Position numbers and translations under genes: made by a program. The notes below the pieces were generated by a model that saw nothing but the letters and a program-made list of their open reading frames with translations, ran no database searches and was not told the origin of the DNA. DNA of 6,020 nt from Micromonosporaceae bacterium (GTDB lineage Bacteria > Actinomycetota > Actinomycetes > Mycobacteriales > Micromonosporaceae): assembly GCA_019689695.1 (NCBI GenBank), contig JADGHA010000284.1:1-6020 (forward strand). The letters run 5' to 3'. Each line of letters opens with the position of its first letter. The stretch's first letter is position 1. Positions 1-4,372 of the stretch are shown here, in pieces.

Positions 1-233
1 TGATCAACGTGATCATCTGGGCGGCGGTGAGCCTCGGCAGTGGAGACCTGGTCTACTTCTGGCCGATCTGGGTGGGCGGGCCGTGGGGAGCGGTGCTGCT
101 GGCCATCACCATCTCCGGGCTGCTCAGCGGGAAGTCGCGGCGGCTGACCGAGATCGACCAACGGCGCGCCGACCGCTGGGCGCGGCGGCAGGCCAGGCGG
201 CGGGCCAGGCGGCAGGCCTGGCGCGGGTACTGA
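1..233 (+). CDS. small two-helix membrane protein with Arg-rich tail, 5' end missing (2TM / DUF1707-like)
   Basis: This is the C-terminal 76 residues of a protein that begins before the window. The reading frame is open from position 3, so the in-frame GTG at 9 is probably an internal valine codon. The visible part has a hydrophobic stretch, the motif YFWPIWVGGPWG (about residues 18-29) and a second hydrophobic stretch ending in ISGLLSG. This arrangement is typical of the small actinobacterial '2TM domain' proteins often found behind a DUF1707 domain. The two stretches should form a membrane hairpin. The cytoplasmic tail is extremely arginine-rich (RRQARRRARRQAWRGY) and comes from a 12-nt tandem repeat. 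No enzymatic residues are visible and the function is unknown. It ends in TGA at 231-233, ten bases before the infA promoter, so it is likely a separate transcription unit. The family assignment rests on the FWPIW motif alone, and the upstream domain cannot be seen. Confidence 0.68.
   Translation, partial: INVIIWAAVSLGSGDLVYFWPIWVGGPWGAVLLAITISGLLSGKSRRLTEIDQRRADRWARRQARRRARRQAWRGY
185..220 (+). repeat. three tandem 12-nt repeats coding for the Arg-rich tail
   Basis: Three consecutive copies read GCGGCAGGCCAG, GCGGCGGGCCAG and GCGGCAGGCCTG, differing at one or two positions. They encode the RQAR/RRAR/RQAW portion of the membrane protein's tail. The last copies also form a short hairpin: CCAGGC at 205-210 pairs with GCCTGG at 216-221. 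No T-run follows, so this is not a canonical terminator. The repeat probably arose by local duplication within the gene. Confidence 0.75.
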
Positions 234-242
234 GCGCGTAGT

Positions 243-272
243 TTGCCGCCGGTCCTTACGCCGGGGTAGACT
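243..272 (+). promoter_or_regulatory. primary-sigma promoter for the infA operon
   Basis: A -35 element TTGCCG (243-248) and a -10 element TAGACT (267-272) are separated by 18 bp. Both fit the actinobacterial housekeeping consensus TTGAC(A/G) and TANNNT. The promoter sits directly after the upstream gene's stop and about 150 bp before the infA start, with no competing gene between. The expected transcription start is a purine near 278. I see no other promoter as good anywhere between here and rplQ, so this is the likely main promoter in the window. Read-through from upstream genes (in relatives usually secY, adk and map) is also possible. Confidence 0.7.
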
Positions 273-354
273 CGTCGATCGGCGCACAGCGTCCCTTCCG
301 GCATGCCTGCTCAGCGCTTCGGCGGGCACCGGGACCGCGGCTGGCGCGGGTGGT

Positions 355-370
355 GGAATCGATCGATTCC
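355..370. promoter_or_regulatory. perfect 16-bp palindrome in the infA leader
   Basis: GGAATCGATCGATTCC is a perfect 16-bp inverted repeat without a spacer. It lies about 75 bp downstream of the predicted transcription start and about 57 bp upstream of infA. It is unusually AT-containing for this GC-rich window. As DNA it resembles a dimeric regulator site. As RNA it could form only a short hairpin with a small loop. There is no direct evidence for a binding protein, and a chance palindrome is possible. Confidence 0.4.
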
Positions 371-413
371 GTACTCGTGAGGACAATGTGAGCCTGCCAC
401 GGACACCGATGTC

Positions 414-425
414 AGGTAGCGGAGG
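414..425 (+). promoter_or_regulatory. infA ribosome binding region with ambiguous spacing
   Basis: The strongest Shine-Dalgarno match, GGAGG at 421-425, is only two bases from the infA ATG at 428, which is closer than usual. A weaker match, AGGT at 414-417, has a more normal ten-base gap. The infA start itself is not in doubt because the protein N-terminus MPKKDGAIEIEG is conserved and there is no in-frame start between the upstream stop at 389-391 and 428. Confidence 0.55.
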
Positions 426-427
426 AT

Positions 428-649
428 ATGCCGAAGAAAGACGGAGCCATCGAGATCGAGGGCCGGGTGATCGAGCCTCTCCCGAACGCCATGTTCCGGG
501 TGGAGCTGGCCAACGGCCACAAGGTGCTGGCTCACATCAGTGGCAAGATGCGGCAGCACTACATCCGTATCCTGCCCGAGGACCGGGTCGTCGTCGAACT
601 GTCGCCGTACGACCTGACTCGAGGGCGCATCGTCTACCGCTACAAGTGA
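428..649 (+). CDS. infA: translation initiation factor IF-1
   Basis: This encodes a full-length 73-residue IF1, the usual family size. IF1 binds the A site of the 30S subunit, helps IF2 and IF3 select the initiator tRNA, and acts in the cytoplasm. The protein is a single S1-type OB fold. Recognisable family segments are MPKKDGAIEIEGRV at the N-terminus, LPNAMFRVELANGHKVLAHISGKMR in the centre (about residues 18-42) and the C-terminal YDLTRGRIVYRYK. The ATG at 428 is the first start after an in-frame TGA at 389-391. The gene is the first of the ribosomal-protein cluster behind the promoter at 243-272 and is followed after 85 bp by rpmJ, the standard actinobacterial order. Nothing in the protein is unusual. 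Confidence 0.98.
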   Translation: MPKKDGAIEIEGRVIEPLPNAMFRVELANGHKVLAHISGKMRQHYIRILPEDRVVVELSPYDLTRGRIVYRYK

Positions 650-678
650 CCTCGGGGCCGGGGCATCCCCCAGTCCGG

Positions 679-708
679 GACCGCAGCTCGCCACGGCGGG
701 CCGCGGTC
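679..708 (+). other. strong hairpin between infA and rpmJ
   Basis: GACCGC (679-684) pairs perfectly with GCGGTC (703-708). The stem continues inward through one A-C mismatch, a G-C pair, a C-G pair, a G-U wobble, C-G and G-C, leaving a six-base loop CCACGG (691-696). That gives about 12 stacked positions with one mismatch. No U-run follows, so it is not a classical intrinsic terminator. It ends 16 bases before the rpmJ Shine-Dalgarno sequence. It may act as a processing, stability or partial-attenuation element, which is inference only. Confidence 0.55.
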
Positions 709-734
709 AGTCGTGTGTGAGAGTAAGGCGAACC

Positions 735-848
735 GTGAAGGTCAAGCCGAGCGTCAAGAGGATCTGCAACAACTGCCGGGTGATCCGGCGGCACGGGCGG
801 GTCATGGTCATCTGCTCCGACCCGCGCCACAAGCAGCGCCAAGGCTGA
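735..848 (+). CDS. rpmJ: 50S ribosomal protein L36 (bL36), zinc-binding form
   Basis: A 37-codon gene starts with GTG at 735 and ends with TGA at 846-848. The protein begins MKVKPSVKRICNNC and ends DPRHKQRQG, which is the standard bL36 length and sequence. L36 is the smallest protein of the large subunit and binds 23S rRNA. The four zinc ligands of the 'C+' type are present: Cys11, Cys14, Cys27 and His32. A Shine-Dalgarno sequence AAGG (725-728) lies six bases before the GTG, which supports this start. It lies 85 bp after infA and is followed by the long rpsM leader. Actinobacteria often carry a second, cysteine-free L36 elsewhere that replaces this one under zinc shortage. No such copy is in this window. 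Confidence 0.97.
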   Translation: MKVKPSVKRICNNCRVIRRHGRVMVICSDPRHKQRQG

Positions 849-1041
849 CGCGACCGAAAAGTACATAGCTCGTCCCAACCGTGACCGCCGGATGCGCGGT
901 GGCCACGGTCACCCCCGGTCGGAGGCCGGGGCCCGTATGGGTACGCGACCGCTCCTGGTCACGCAGACGCGCCGAGCAGGAGTGGCCGGACGGGGCGGGA
1001 CGGGCACAGACCTCCGCGACCGAAGAGGAGTACGCCCACCC
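849..1041 (+). promoter_or_regulatory. long structured leader upstream of rpsM, candidate ribosomal-protein autoregulatory RNA
   Basis: This 193-nt stretch separates rpmJ from rpsM and shows no convincing gene. It contains three copies of CGCGACCG (849-856, 944-951, 1015-1022). The sequence CGGTCG at 916-921 is complementary to the CGACCG core of each copy. A perfect 7-bp stem joins GTGACCG (881-887) to CGGTCAC (906-912). It competes with ACCGC/GCGGT (884-888 with 896-900) and with a second GGTCAC copy at 957-962. Another 6-bp stem joins CCCCGG (913-918) to CCGGGG (926-931). The third CGCGACCG copy ends two bases before the rpsM Shine-Dalgarno GAGGAG (1025-1030). In E. coli, S4 represses the equivalent operon by binding a pseudoknot leader at rpsM. 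Whether that holds here is inference. I found no clear promoter inside. Confidence 0.45.
1025..1030 (+). promoter_or_regulatory. rpsM ribosome binding site
   Basis: GAGGAG lies 11 bases before the ATG at 1042. It decides the start: the open frame extends back to an ATG at 892, but that ATG has no good ribosome binding site and would add 50 non-conserved residues. Confidence 0.75.
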
Positions 1042-1422
1042 ATGGCACGTATAGTCGGCGTGGACCTCCCCCGCGACAAGCGGATGGAGATCGCGCTCAC
1101 CTACATCTACGGCGTCGGCCGGACCCGCGCGGTCCAGGCACTCGCCGCCACCGGCATCAGCCCGGACAAGCGGTCGAAGGACCTCACCGACGAGGAGATC
1201 GTCCTTCTCCGCGACTACATCGAGGCCAACTACAAGGTCGAGGGTGACCTGCGCCGCGAGGTCGCCGCTGACATCCGCCGCAAGGTCGAGATCGGCTGCT
1301 ACGAGGGCATCCGGCACCGGCGCGGACTTCCGGTACGCGGGCAGCGGACCCGCACCAACGCGCGGACCCGCAAGGGCCCGAAGCGGACCGTCGCGGGCAA
1401 GAAGAAGCCCGGCAAGAAGTAG
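1042..1422 (+). CDS. rpsM: 30S ribosomal protein S13 (uS13)
   Basis: This encodes a 126-residue S13, the normal actinobacterial length. S13 sits in the head of the small subunit, contacts the P-site tRNA with its C-terminal tail and forms inter-subunit bridges with the 50S central protuberance. The N-terminus MARIVGVDLPRDKRMEIALT and the helix-hairpin-like IYGVGRTRA (about residues 22-30) are conserved. The RNA-binding signature GLPVRGQRTRTNARTRKGP spans residues 95-113, and the tail is lysine-rich (KKKPGKK). The ATG at 1042 is chosen because it starts the conserved sequence and has GAGGAG upstream. It is the first gene of a compact rpsM-rpsK-rpsD block with 25 bp to rpsK, and the long leader before it suggests separate translational control. 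Confidence 0.98.
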   Translation: MARIVGVDLPRDKRMEIALTYIYGVGRTRAVQALAATGISPDKRSKDLTDEEIVLLRDYIEANYKVEGDLRREVAADIRRKVEIGCYEGIRHRRGLPVRGQRTRTNARTRKGPKRTVAGKKKPGKK

Positions 1423-1447
1423 CAACCCATAGGAGCGCGGAAGACAT

Positions 1448-1855
1448 ATGCCACCGAAGGCTCGCACCGGTACCGCGGTCAAGAAGGTCCGGCGCAAGGA
1501 ACGCAAGAACGTCGCCCACGGGCAGGCGCACATCAAGAGCACCTTCAACAACACGATCGTCTCGATCACCGACCCGACCGGGGCGGTGATCTCGTGGGCG
1601 TCCGCCGGCCAGGTCGGCTTCAAGGGCTCCCGCAAGTCGACGCCGTTCGCCGCCCAGCTGGCCGCCGAGGCGGCCGCCCGCCGGGCGATGGAGCACGGCA
1701 TGCGCAAGGTCGACGTGTTCGTGAAGGGGCCGGGCTCCGGCCGGGAGACCGCCATCCGCTCGCTGCAGGCCGTCGGCCTGGAGGTCGGCCAGATCGCCGA
1801 CGTCACGCCGCAGCCGCACAACGGGTGCCGCCCGCCGAAGCGGCGCCGGGTCTAG
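1448..1855 (+). CDS. rpsK: 30S ribosomal protein S11 (uS11)
   Basis: This encodes a 135-residue S11, which forms part of the platform of the 30S subunit next to the mRNA Shine-Dalgarno helix and binds the 690 region of 16S rRNA. A basic N-terminal extension (PPKARTGTAVKKVRRKERK) precedes the conserved core. Family segments include GQAHIKSTFNNTIVSITD (about residues 25-42), GFKGSRKSTPFAAQ (57-70), GPGSGRE (94-100) and the C-terminal PHNGCRPPKRRRV (123-135). The Asn-Gly in PHNG matches the site that becomes isoaspartate in E. coli S11, though its modification here cannot be read from sequence. Upstream, AGGAG (1431-1435) is 12 bases from the ATG, and GGAAGA (1439-1444) is closer. The gene ends 15 bp before rpsD. 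Confidence 0.98.
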   Translation: MPPKARTGTAVKKVRRKERKNVAHGQAHIKSTFNNTIVSITDPTGAVISWASAGQVGFKGSRKSTPFAAQLAAEAAARRAMEHGMRKVDVFVKGPGSGRETAIRSLQAVGLEVGQIADVTPQPHNGCRPPKRRRV

Positions 1856-1870
1856 GGGGATTAGCAGACA

Positions 1871-2497
1871 ATGGCTCGTTACACCGGTGCTGACTGCCGC
1901 CGCTGCCGTCGCGAGAAGATGAAGCTGTTCCTCAAGGGCAGCAAGTGCGACGGCCCCAAGTGCCCGTTCGAGTCCCGGCCGTTCCCGCCCGGGCAGCACG
2001 GCCGCGGCCGGACCAAGGAGTCCGAGTACCTGCTCCAGCTGCGGGAGAAGCAGAAGGCCCGCCGGGTCTACGGCGTGCTGGAGAAGCAGTTCCGCGGCTA
2101 CTACGAGGAGGCCGTGCGCAAGAAGGGCAAGACCGGCGAGATCCTGCTGCAGATCCTCGAGTCGCGGCTGGACAACGTGGTCTACCGGGCCGGCTTCGCC
2201 AAGTCCCGGGACATGGCCCGGCAGCTGGTCAAGCACGGTCACTTCCTGGTCAACGGCAAGAAGGTCGACATCCCGTCGTACCGGCTGCGCGAGCACGACA
2301 TCGTGGAGGTCCGGGAGAAGTCCCGCAGCATGACCCCGTTCGTGGTCGCGCAGGCCGAGGCCGGGACGCGGCCGGTGCCGGCGTGGCTGGAGGTGATCCC
2401 CGGCCAGCTGAAGATCCTCGTGCACTCGCTGCCGGCTCGCCAGGCGATCGACACCCAGGTGCAGGAACAGCTGATCGTCGAGCTTTACTCGAAGTAG
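1871..2497 (+). CDS. rpsD: 30S ribosomal protein S4 (uS4), zinc-binding form
   Basis: This encodes a 208-residue S4, a primary assembly protein that nucleates the 5' domain of 16S rRNA and lines the mRNA entry channel. The N-terminus starts MARYTGADCRRCRREK. It carries a four-cysteine zinc knuckle: Cys9, Cys12, Cys26 and Cys31. The S4 RNA-binding domain runs from about residue 98 to 157, with SRLDNVVYRAGFAKSR at its start and HGHFLVNGKKVDIPSY in the middle. A purine-rich GGGGGA (1855-1860) lies ten bases before the ATG. Spacing to rpsK is only 15 bp, consistent with translational coupling. In E. coli S4 is the autogenous repressor of this operon, and in Bacillus it represses its own mRNA, so it is the first candidate ligand for the leader at 849-1041. 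It carries a zinc site like L36 upstream. Confidence 0.98.
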   Translation: MARYTGADCRRCRREKMKLFLKGSKCDGPKCPFESRPFPPGQHGRGRTKESEYLLQLREKQKARRVYGVLEKQFRGYYEEAVRKKGKTGEILLQILESRLDNVVYRAGFAKSRDMARQLVKHGHFLVNGKKVDIPSYRLREHDIVEVREKSRSMTPFVVAQAEAGTRPVPAWLEVIPGQLKILVHSLPARQAIDTQVQEQLIVELYSK

Positions 2498-2500
2498 CTT

Positions 2501-2545
2501 CCGGATGTCGCCGCGGGGCCCCGGGGGCGCGGGGGGGACATCCGG
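2501..2545 (+). other. stem-loop between rpsD and rpoA
   Basis: CCGGATGTC (2501-2509) pairs perfectly over nine bases with GACATCCGG (2537-2545). The intervening 27 bases are almost pure G and C, including GGGGCCCCGGGGG and a run of seven G, and can fold further. The stem begins three bases after the rpsD stop codon. There is no T-run after it, and rpoA follows in the same direction. It could protect the upstream mRNA's 3' end, cause partial termination, or separate S4 from alpha-subunit expression. These roles are inferred. Confidence 0.6.
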
Positions 2546-2591
2546 CAGGTGGCTGTCATATGGCGGGCAGCCCCGACAGAAAGAGAGAACA

Positions 2592-3614
2592 ATGCTCATC
2601 ACCCAGCGGCCGACTCTCACCGAGGAGTCGATCAGCGAGACCCGATCCCGGTTCAGCATCGAACCGCTTGAGCCGGGCTTCGGCTACACGCTCGGCAACT
2701 CGCTGCGGCGCACCCTGCTCAGCTCGATCCCGGGGGCGTCTGTCACCAGCATCAAGATCGACGGGGTGCTGCACGAGTTCACCACCATCCCCGGGGTCAA
2801 GGAGGATGTGGTCGAGCTCGTCATGAACGTCAAGGAGCTGTGCGTCAGCTCGGAGCACGACGAGCCGGTCAGCATGTACCTGCGCAAGCAGGGCCCGGGT
2901 GAGGTGACCGCCGGGGACATCCAGCCCCCGGCCGGCGTCTCGGTGCACAACCCGGACCTGAAGCTGGCCACGCTCAACAGCAAGGGCCGGCTGGACATGG
3001 AGCTCACCGTGGAGCGCGGTCGCGGCTACGTGACCGCCGCGCAGAACAAGCAGGCGGGTGCGGAGATCGGCCGGATCCCGGTCGACTCGATCTACTCCCC
3101 GGTGCTGAAGGTGACCTACCGGGTGGAGGCCACCCGGGTCGAGCAGCGCACCGACTTCGACCGGCTGATCATCGACGTGGAGACCAAGCCGTCGATCTCC
3201 CCGCGCACCGCCCTCGCCTCGGCCGGGTCCACCCTGGTCGAGCTGTTCGGGCTGTGCCGGGAGCTGGACGAGACGGCCGAGGGCATCGACATCGGCCCGT
3301 CGCCGCAGGACGCCCAGCTCGCCGCCGACCTGGCCCTGCCGATCGAGGAGCTGGACCTCACCGTCCGGTCCTACAACTGCCTCAAGCGGGAGGGCATCAA
3401 CACGGTCGGCGAGCTGATCGCGCGTACCGAGGCCGACCTGCTCGACATCCGCAACTTCGGGCAGAAGTCGATCGACGAGGTGAAGATGAAGCTGGCCGGG
3501 ATGGGCCTGGGCCTGAAGGACTCGGCGCCCGCCTTCGACCCCGCGCACGTGGTCGACTCGTTCGGCGACGTGGACTACGACAGCGACGACTTCCGCGAGA
3601 CGGAGCAGCTGTAG
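2592..3614 (+). CDS. rpoA: DNA-directed RNA polymerase alpha subunit
   Basis: This encodes a 340-residue alpha subunit. Two copies form the dimer that scaffolds beta and beta' in RNA polymerase, and the C-terminal domain touches UP elements and activators. The N-terminal domain (about residues 1-225) begins MLITQRPTLTEE and contains the dimerisation motif GNSLRRTLLSSIPG (35-48). The C-terminal domain (about 250-320) contains LTVRSYNCLKREGINTVGEL, in which Arg259 corresponds to the DNA-contacting Arg265 of E. coli. It also contains the helix-hairpin-helix stretch NFGQKSIDEVKMKLAGMGLGL. The tail is acidic (DVDYDSDDFRETEQL). The ATG at 2592 is preferred over earlier in-frame starts because conservation begins there. 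Its ribosome binding site is only a purine-rich AGAAAGAGAG stretch (2579-2588). The stop codon lies inside a perfect hairpin. Confidence 0.98.
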   Translation: MLITQRPTLTEESISETRSRFSIEPLEPGFGYTLGNSLRRTLLSSIPGASVTSIKIDGVLHEFTTIPGVKEDVVELVMNVKELCVSSEHDEPVSMYLRKQGPGEVTAGDIQPPAGVSVHNPDLKLATLNSKGRLDMELTVERGRGYVTAAQNKQAGAEIGRIPVDSIYSPVLKVTYRVEATRVEQRTDFDRLIIDVETKPSISPRTALASAGSTLVELFGLCRELDETAEGIDIGPSPQDAQLAADLALPIEELDLTVRSYNCLKREGINTVGELIARTEADLLDIRNFGQKSIDEVKMKLAGMGLGLKDSAPAFDPAHVVDSFGDVDYDSDDFRETEQL

Positions 3615-3625
3615 CACAGCTGCTC
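3603..3625 (+). other. perfect hairpin with the rpoA stop codon at its tip
   Basis: GAGCAGCTG (3603-3611) is exactly complementary to CAGCTGCTC (3617-3625). T3612 and A3616 can add a tenth pair, leaving a three-base loop. The TAG stop of rpoA (3612-3614) occupies the loop end. No T-run follows, and rplQ begins 50 bases later. A ribosome terminating on rpoA would hold this hairpin open, and it would close behind the last ribosome. Confidence 0.7.
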
Positions 3626-3674
3626 GCCCCAGCCCTACGGGCCCACCCCCGTGACCAACTAGGAGCGCACCACA

Positions 3675-4241
3675 ATGCCCACGCCCACCAAGGGTCCGCG
3701 CCTCGGCGGCAGCCCTGCGCACGAGCAGCTGATGCTGGCCAACCTGGCCACCTCGCTGTTCAAGCACGGCCGGATCACCACCACCGAGGCGAAGGCCAAG
3801 CGGCTGCGGCCACTCGCCGAGCGGCTCGTGACCATGGCCAAGCGGGACGACCTCGCCGCACGCCGCCGGGTACGCCGGGTGGTCCGGGAGAAGGACACCT
3901 TCGTCAGCCTCTTCGAGGAGATCGCCCCGCGCTACGCCAACCGTCAGGGCGGCTACACCCGGATCGTGAAGACCGGGCCGCGCAAGGGCGACGCCGCGCC
4001 GATGGCGATCATCGAGCTGGTCGAGGAGCTGGCGGCACCCGCCACCCCGGCGCCGGCCAAGGCGGCCAAGAAGACCGCCCGCAAGGCGGCCCGCCAGGAG
4101 GCGGTCGCGGCTCTCGCCGGCGAGACCGAGGAGCAGCGCCCGGCCTCCGCCGAGGCGCAGGCCGCACCGGCCGGGGAGGCTACCCCGGCCGAGCCCCCGG
4201 CGGCTGAGGAACCGGCGTCCGGCGACGCCGCGAAGGCCTGA
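3675..4241 (+). CDS. rplQ: 50S ribosomal protein L17 (bL17) with long C-terminal tail
   Basis: This encodes a 188-residue L17, longer than the about 127 residues of E. coli. L17 binds 23S rRNA near the peptide exit tunnel on the large subunit. The conserved core covers about residues 1-120. It starts MPTPTKGPRLGGSPAHEQLMLANL, contains LFKHGRITTTEAKAKRLRPLAE (29-50), and ends GDAAPMAIIELVEEL. Residues 121-188 are a low-complexity extension. It is basic at first (AKAAKKTARKAARQ), then rich in Ala, Pro and Glu, and probably disordered. Such tails are common on actinobacterial L17. AGGAG (3661-3665) lies nine bases before the ATG, giving a good start. The gene follows rpoA by 60 bp, the near-universal rpoA-rplQ order, and is followed by an extreme G/C hairpin. 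Confidence 0.97.
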   Translation: MPTPTKGPRLGGSPAHEQLMLANLATSLFKHGRITTTEAKAKRLRPLAERLVTMAKRDDLAARRRVRRVVREKDTFVSLFEEIAPRYANRQGGYTRIVKTGPRKGDAAPMAIIELVEELAAPATPAPAKAAKKTARKAARQEAVAALAGETEEQRPASAEAQAAPAGEATPAEPPAAEEPASGDAAKA

Positions 4242-4296
4242 GCCTTCCGGCCCGGGGGGCCCCCCCCCCCCCCCGCGGGGGGGGCCCCCCCGGCTC
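4240..4296 (+). terminator. extreme G/C hairpin with a 15-C run after rplQ, possible U-less terminator
   Basis: Right after the rplQ stop come six G (4254-4259), fifteen C (4260-4274), GC, eight G (4277-4284) and seven C (4285-4291). CCGGGGGG (4252-4259) can pair with the C-run plus GG at 4286-4293. The C15 run can also fold back on the G8 run. An outer stem joins GAGCC (4240-4244) to GGCTC (4292-4296). No T-run follows, so only the U-less terminator type proposed for actinobacteria would apply. It could terminate or attenuate between rplQ and truA. Homopolymers of this length are error-prone in sequencing, so the exact counts are uncertain. Confidence 0.5.
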
Positions 4297-4362
4297 TCCG
4301 CCCAGACAATCCCCGGCTCCGAGAAGGGTGCGGGTCTTGGGCGGTCGGCACCCCAACATCCC

Positions 4363-4367
4363 GGAAG
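4363..4367 (+). promoter_or_regulatory. truA ribosome binding site that decides the start
   Basis: GGAAG ends five bases before the ATG at 4373. The open frame reaches back to a GTG at 4328, but the added residues (RVLGGRHPNIPEA) do not look like TruA and the gap supports 4373. GTG codons at 4370 and 4379 are also in frame, so the start could shift by one or two codons. Confidence 0.65.
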
Positions 4368-4372
4368 CTGTG

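Noticed and set aside
185..220. CRISPR-like or mobile-element repeat
   Set aside because: The three 12-nt units are directly adjacent with no spacers and are in frame within a coding tail.
388..720. 110-codon + strand frame starting at GTG 388, with GAGGA upstream
   Set aside because: It overlaps infA out of frame, and its product is a low-information Arg/Pro/Gly sequence. The GAGGA-GTG spacing is acceptable but nothing else supports it.
843..872. Possible promoter after rpmJ (CTGACG with TACATA or TAGCTC)
   Set aside because: Spacers of 11 or 15 bp and poor -10 matches make this unconvincing.
892..1041. N-terminal extension of rpsM from ATG 892
   Set aside because: The conserved S13 sequence starts at 1042 with its own GAGGAG. 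The extra 50 residues are not S13-like.
2505..2591. N-terminal extension of rpoA through the rpsD-rpoA stem-loop
   Set aside because: Alpha subunits start at MLITQRPTL. The extension would translate a hairpin into a Gly-rich stretch.
1184..2659. 491-codon minus-strand open frame opposite rpsM, rpsK and rpsD
   Set aside because: It is an antisense shadow of three conserved ribosomal genes and has no recognisable motif.
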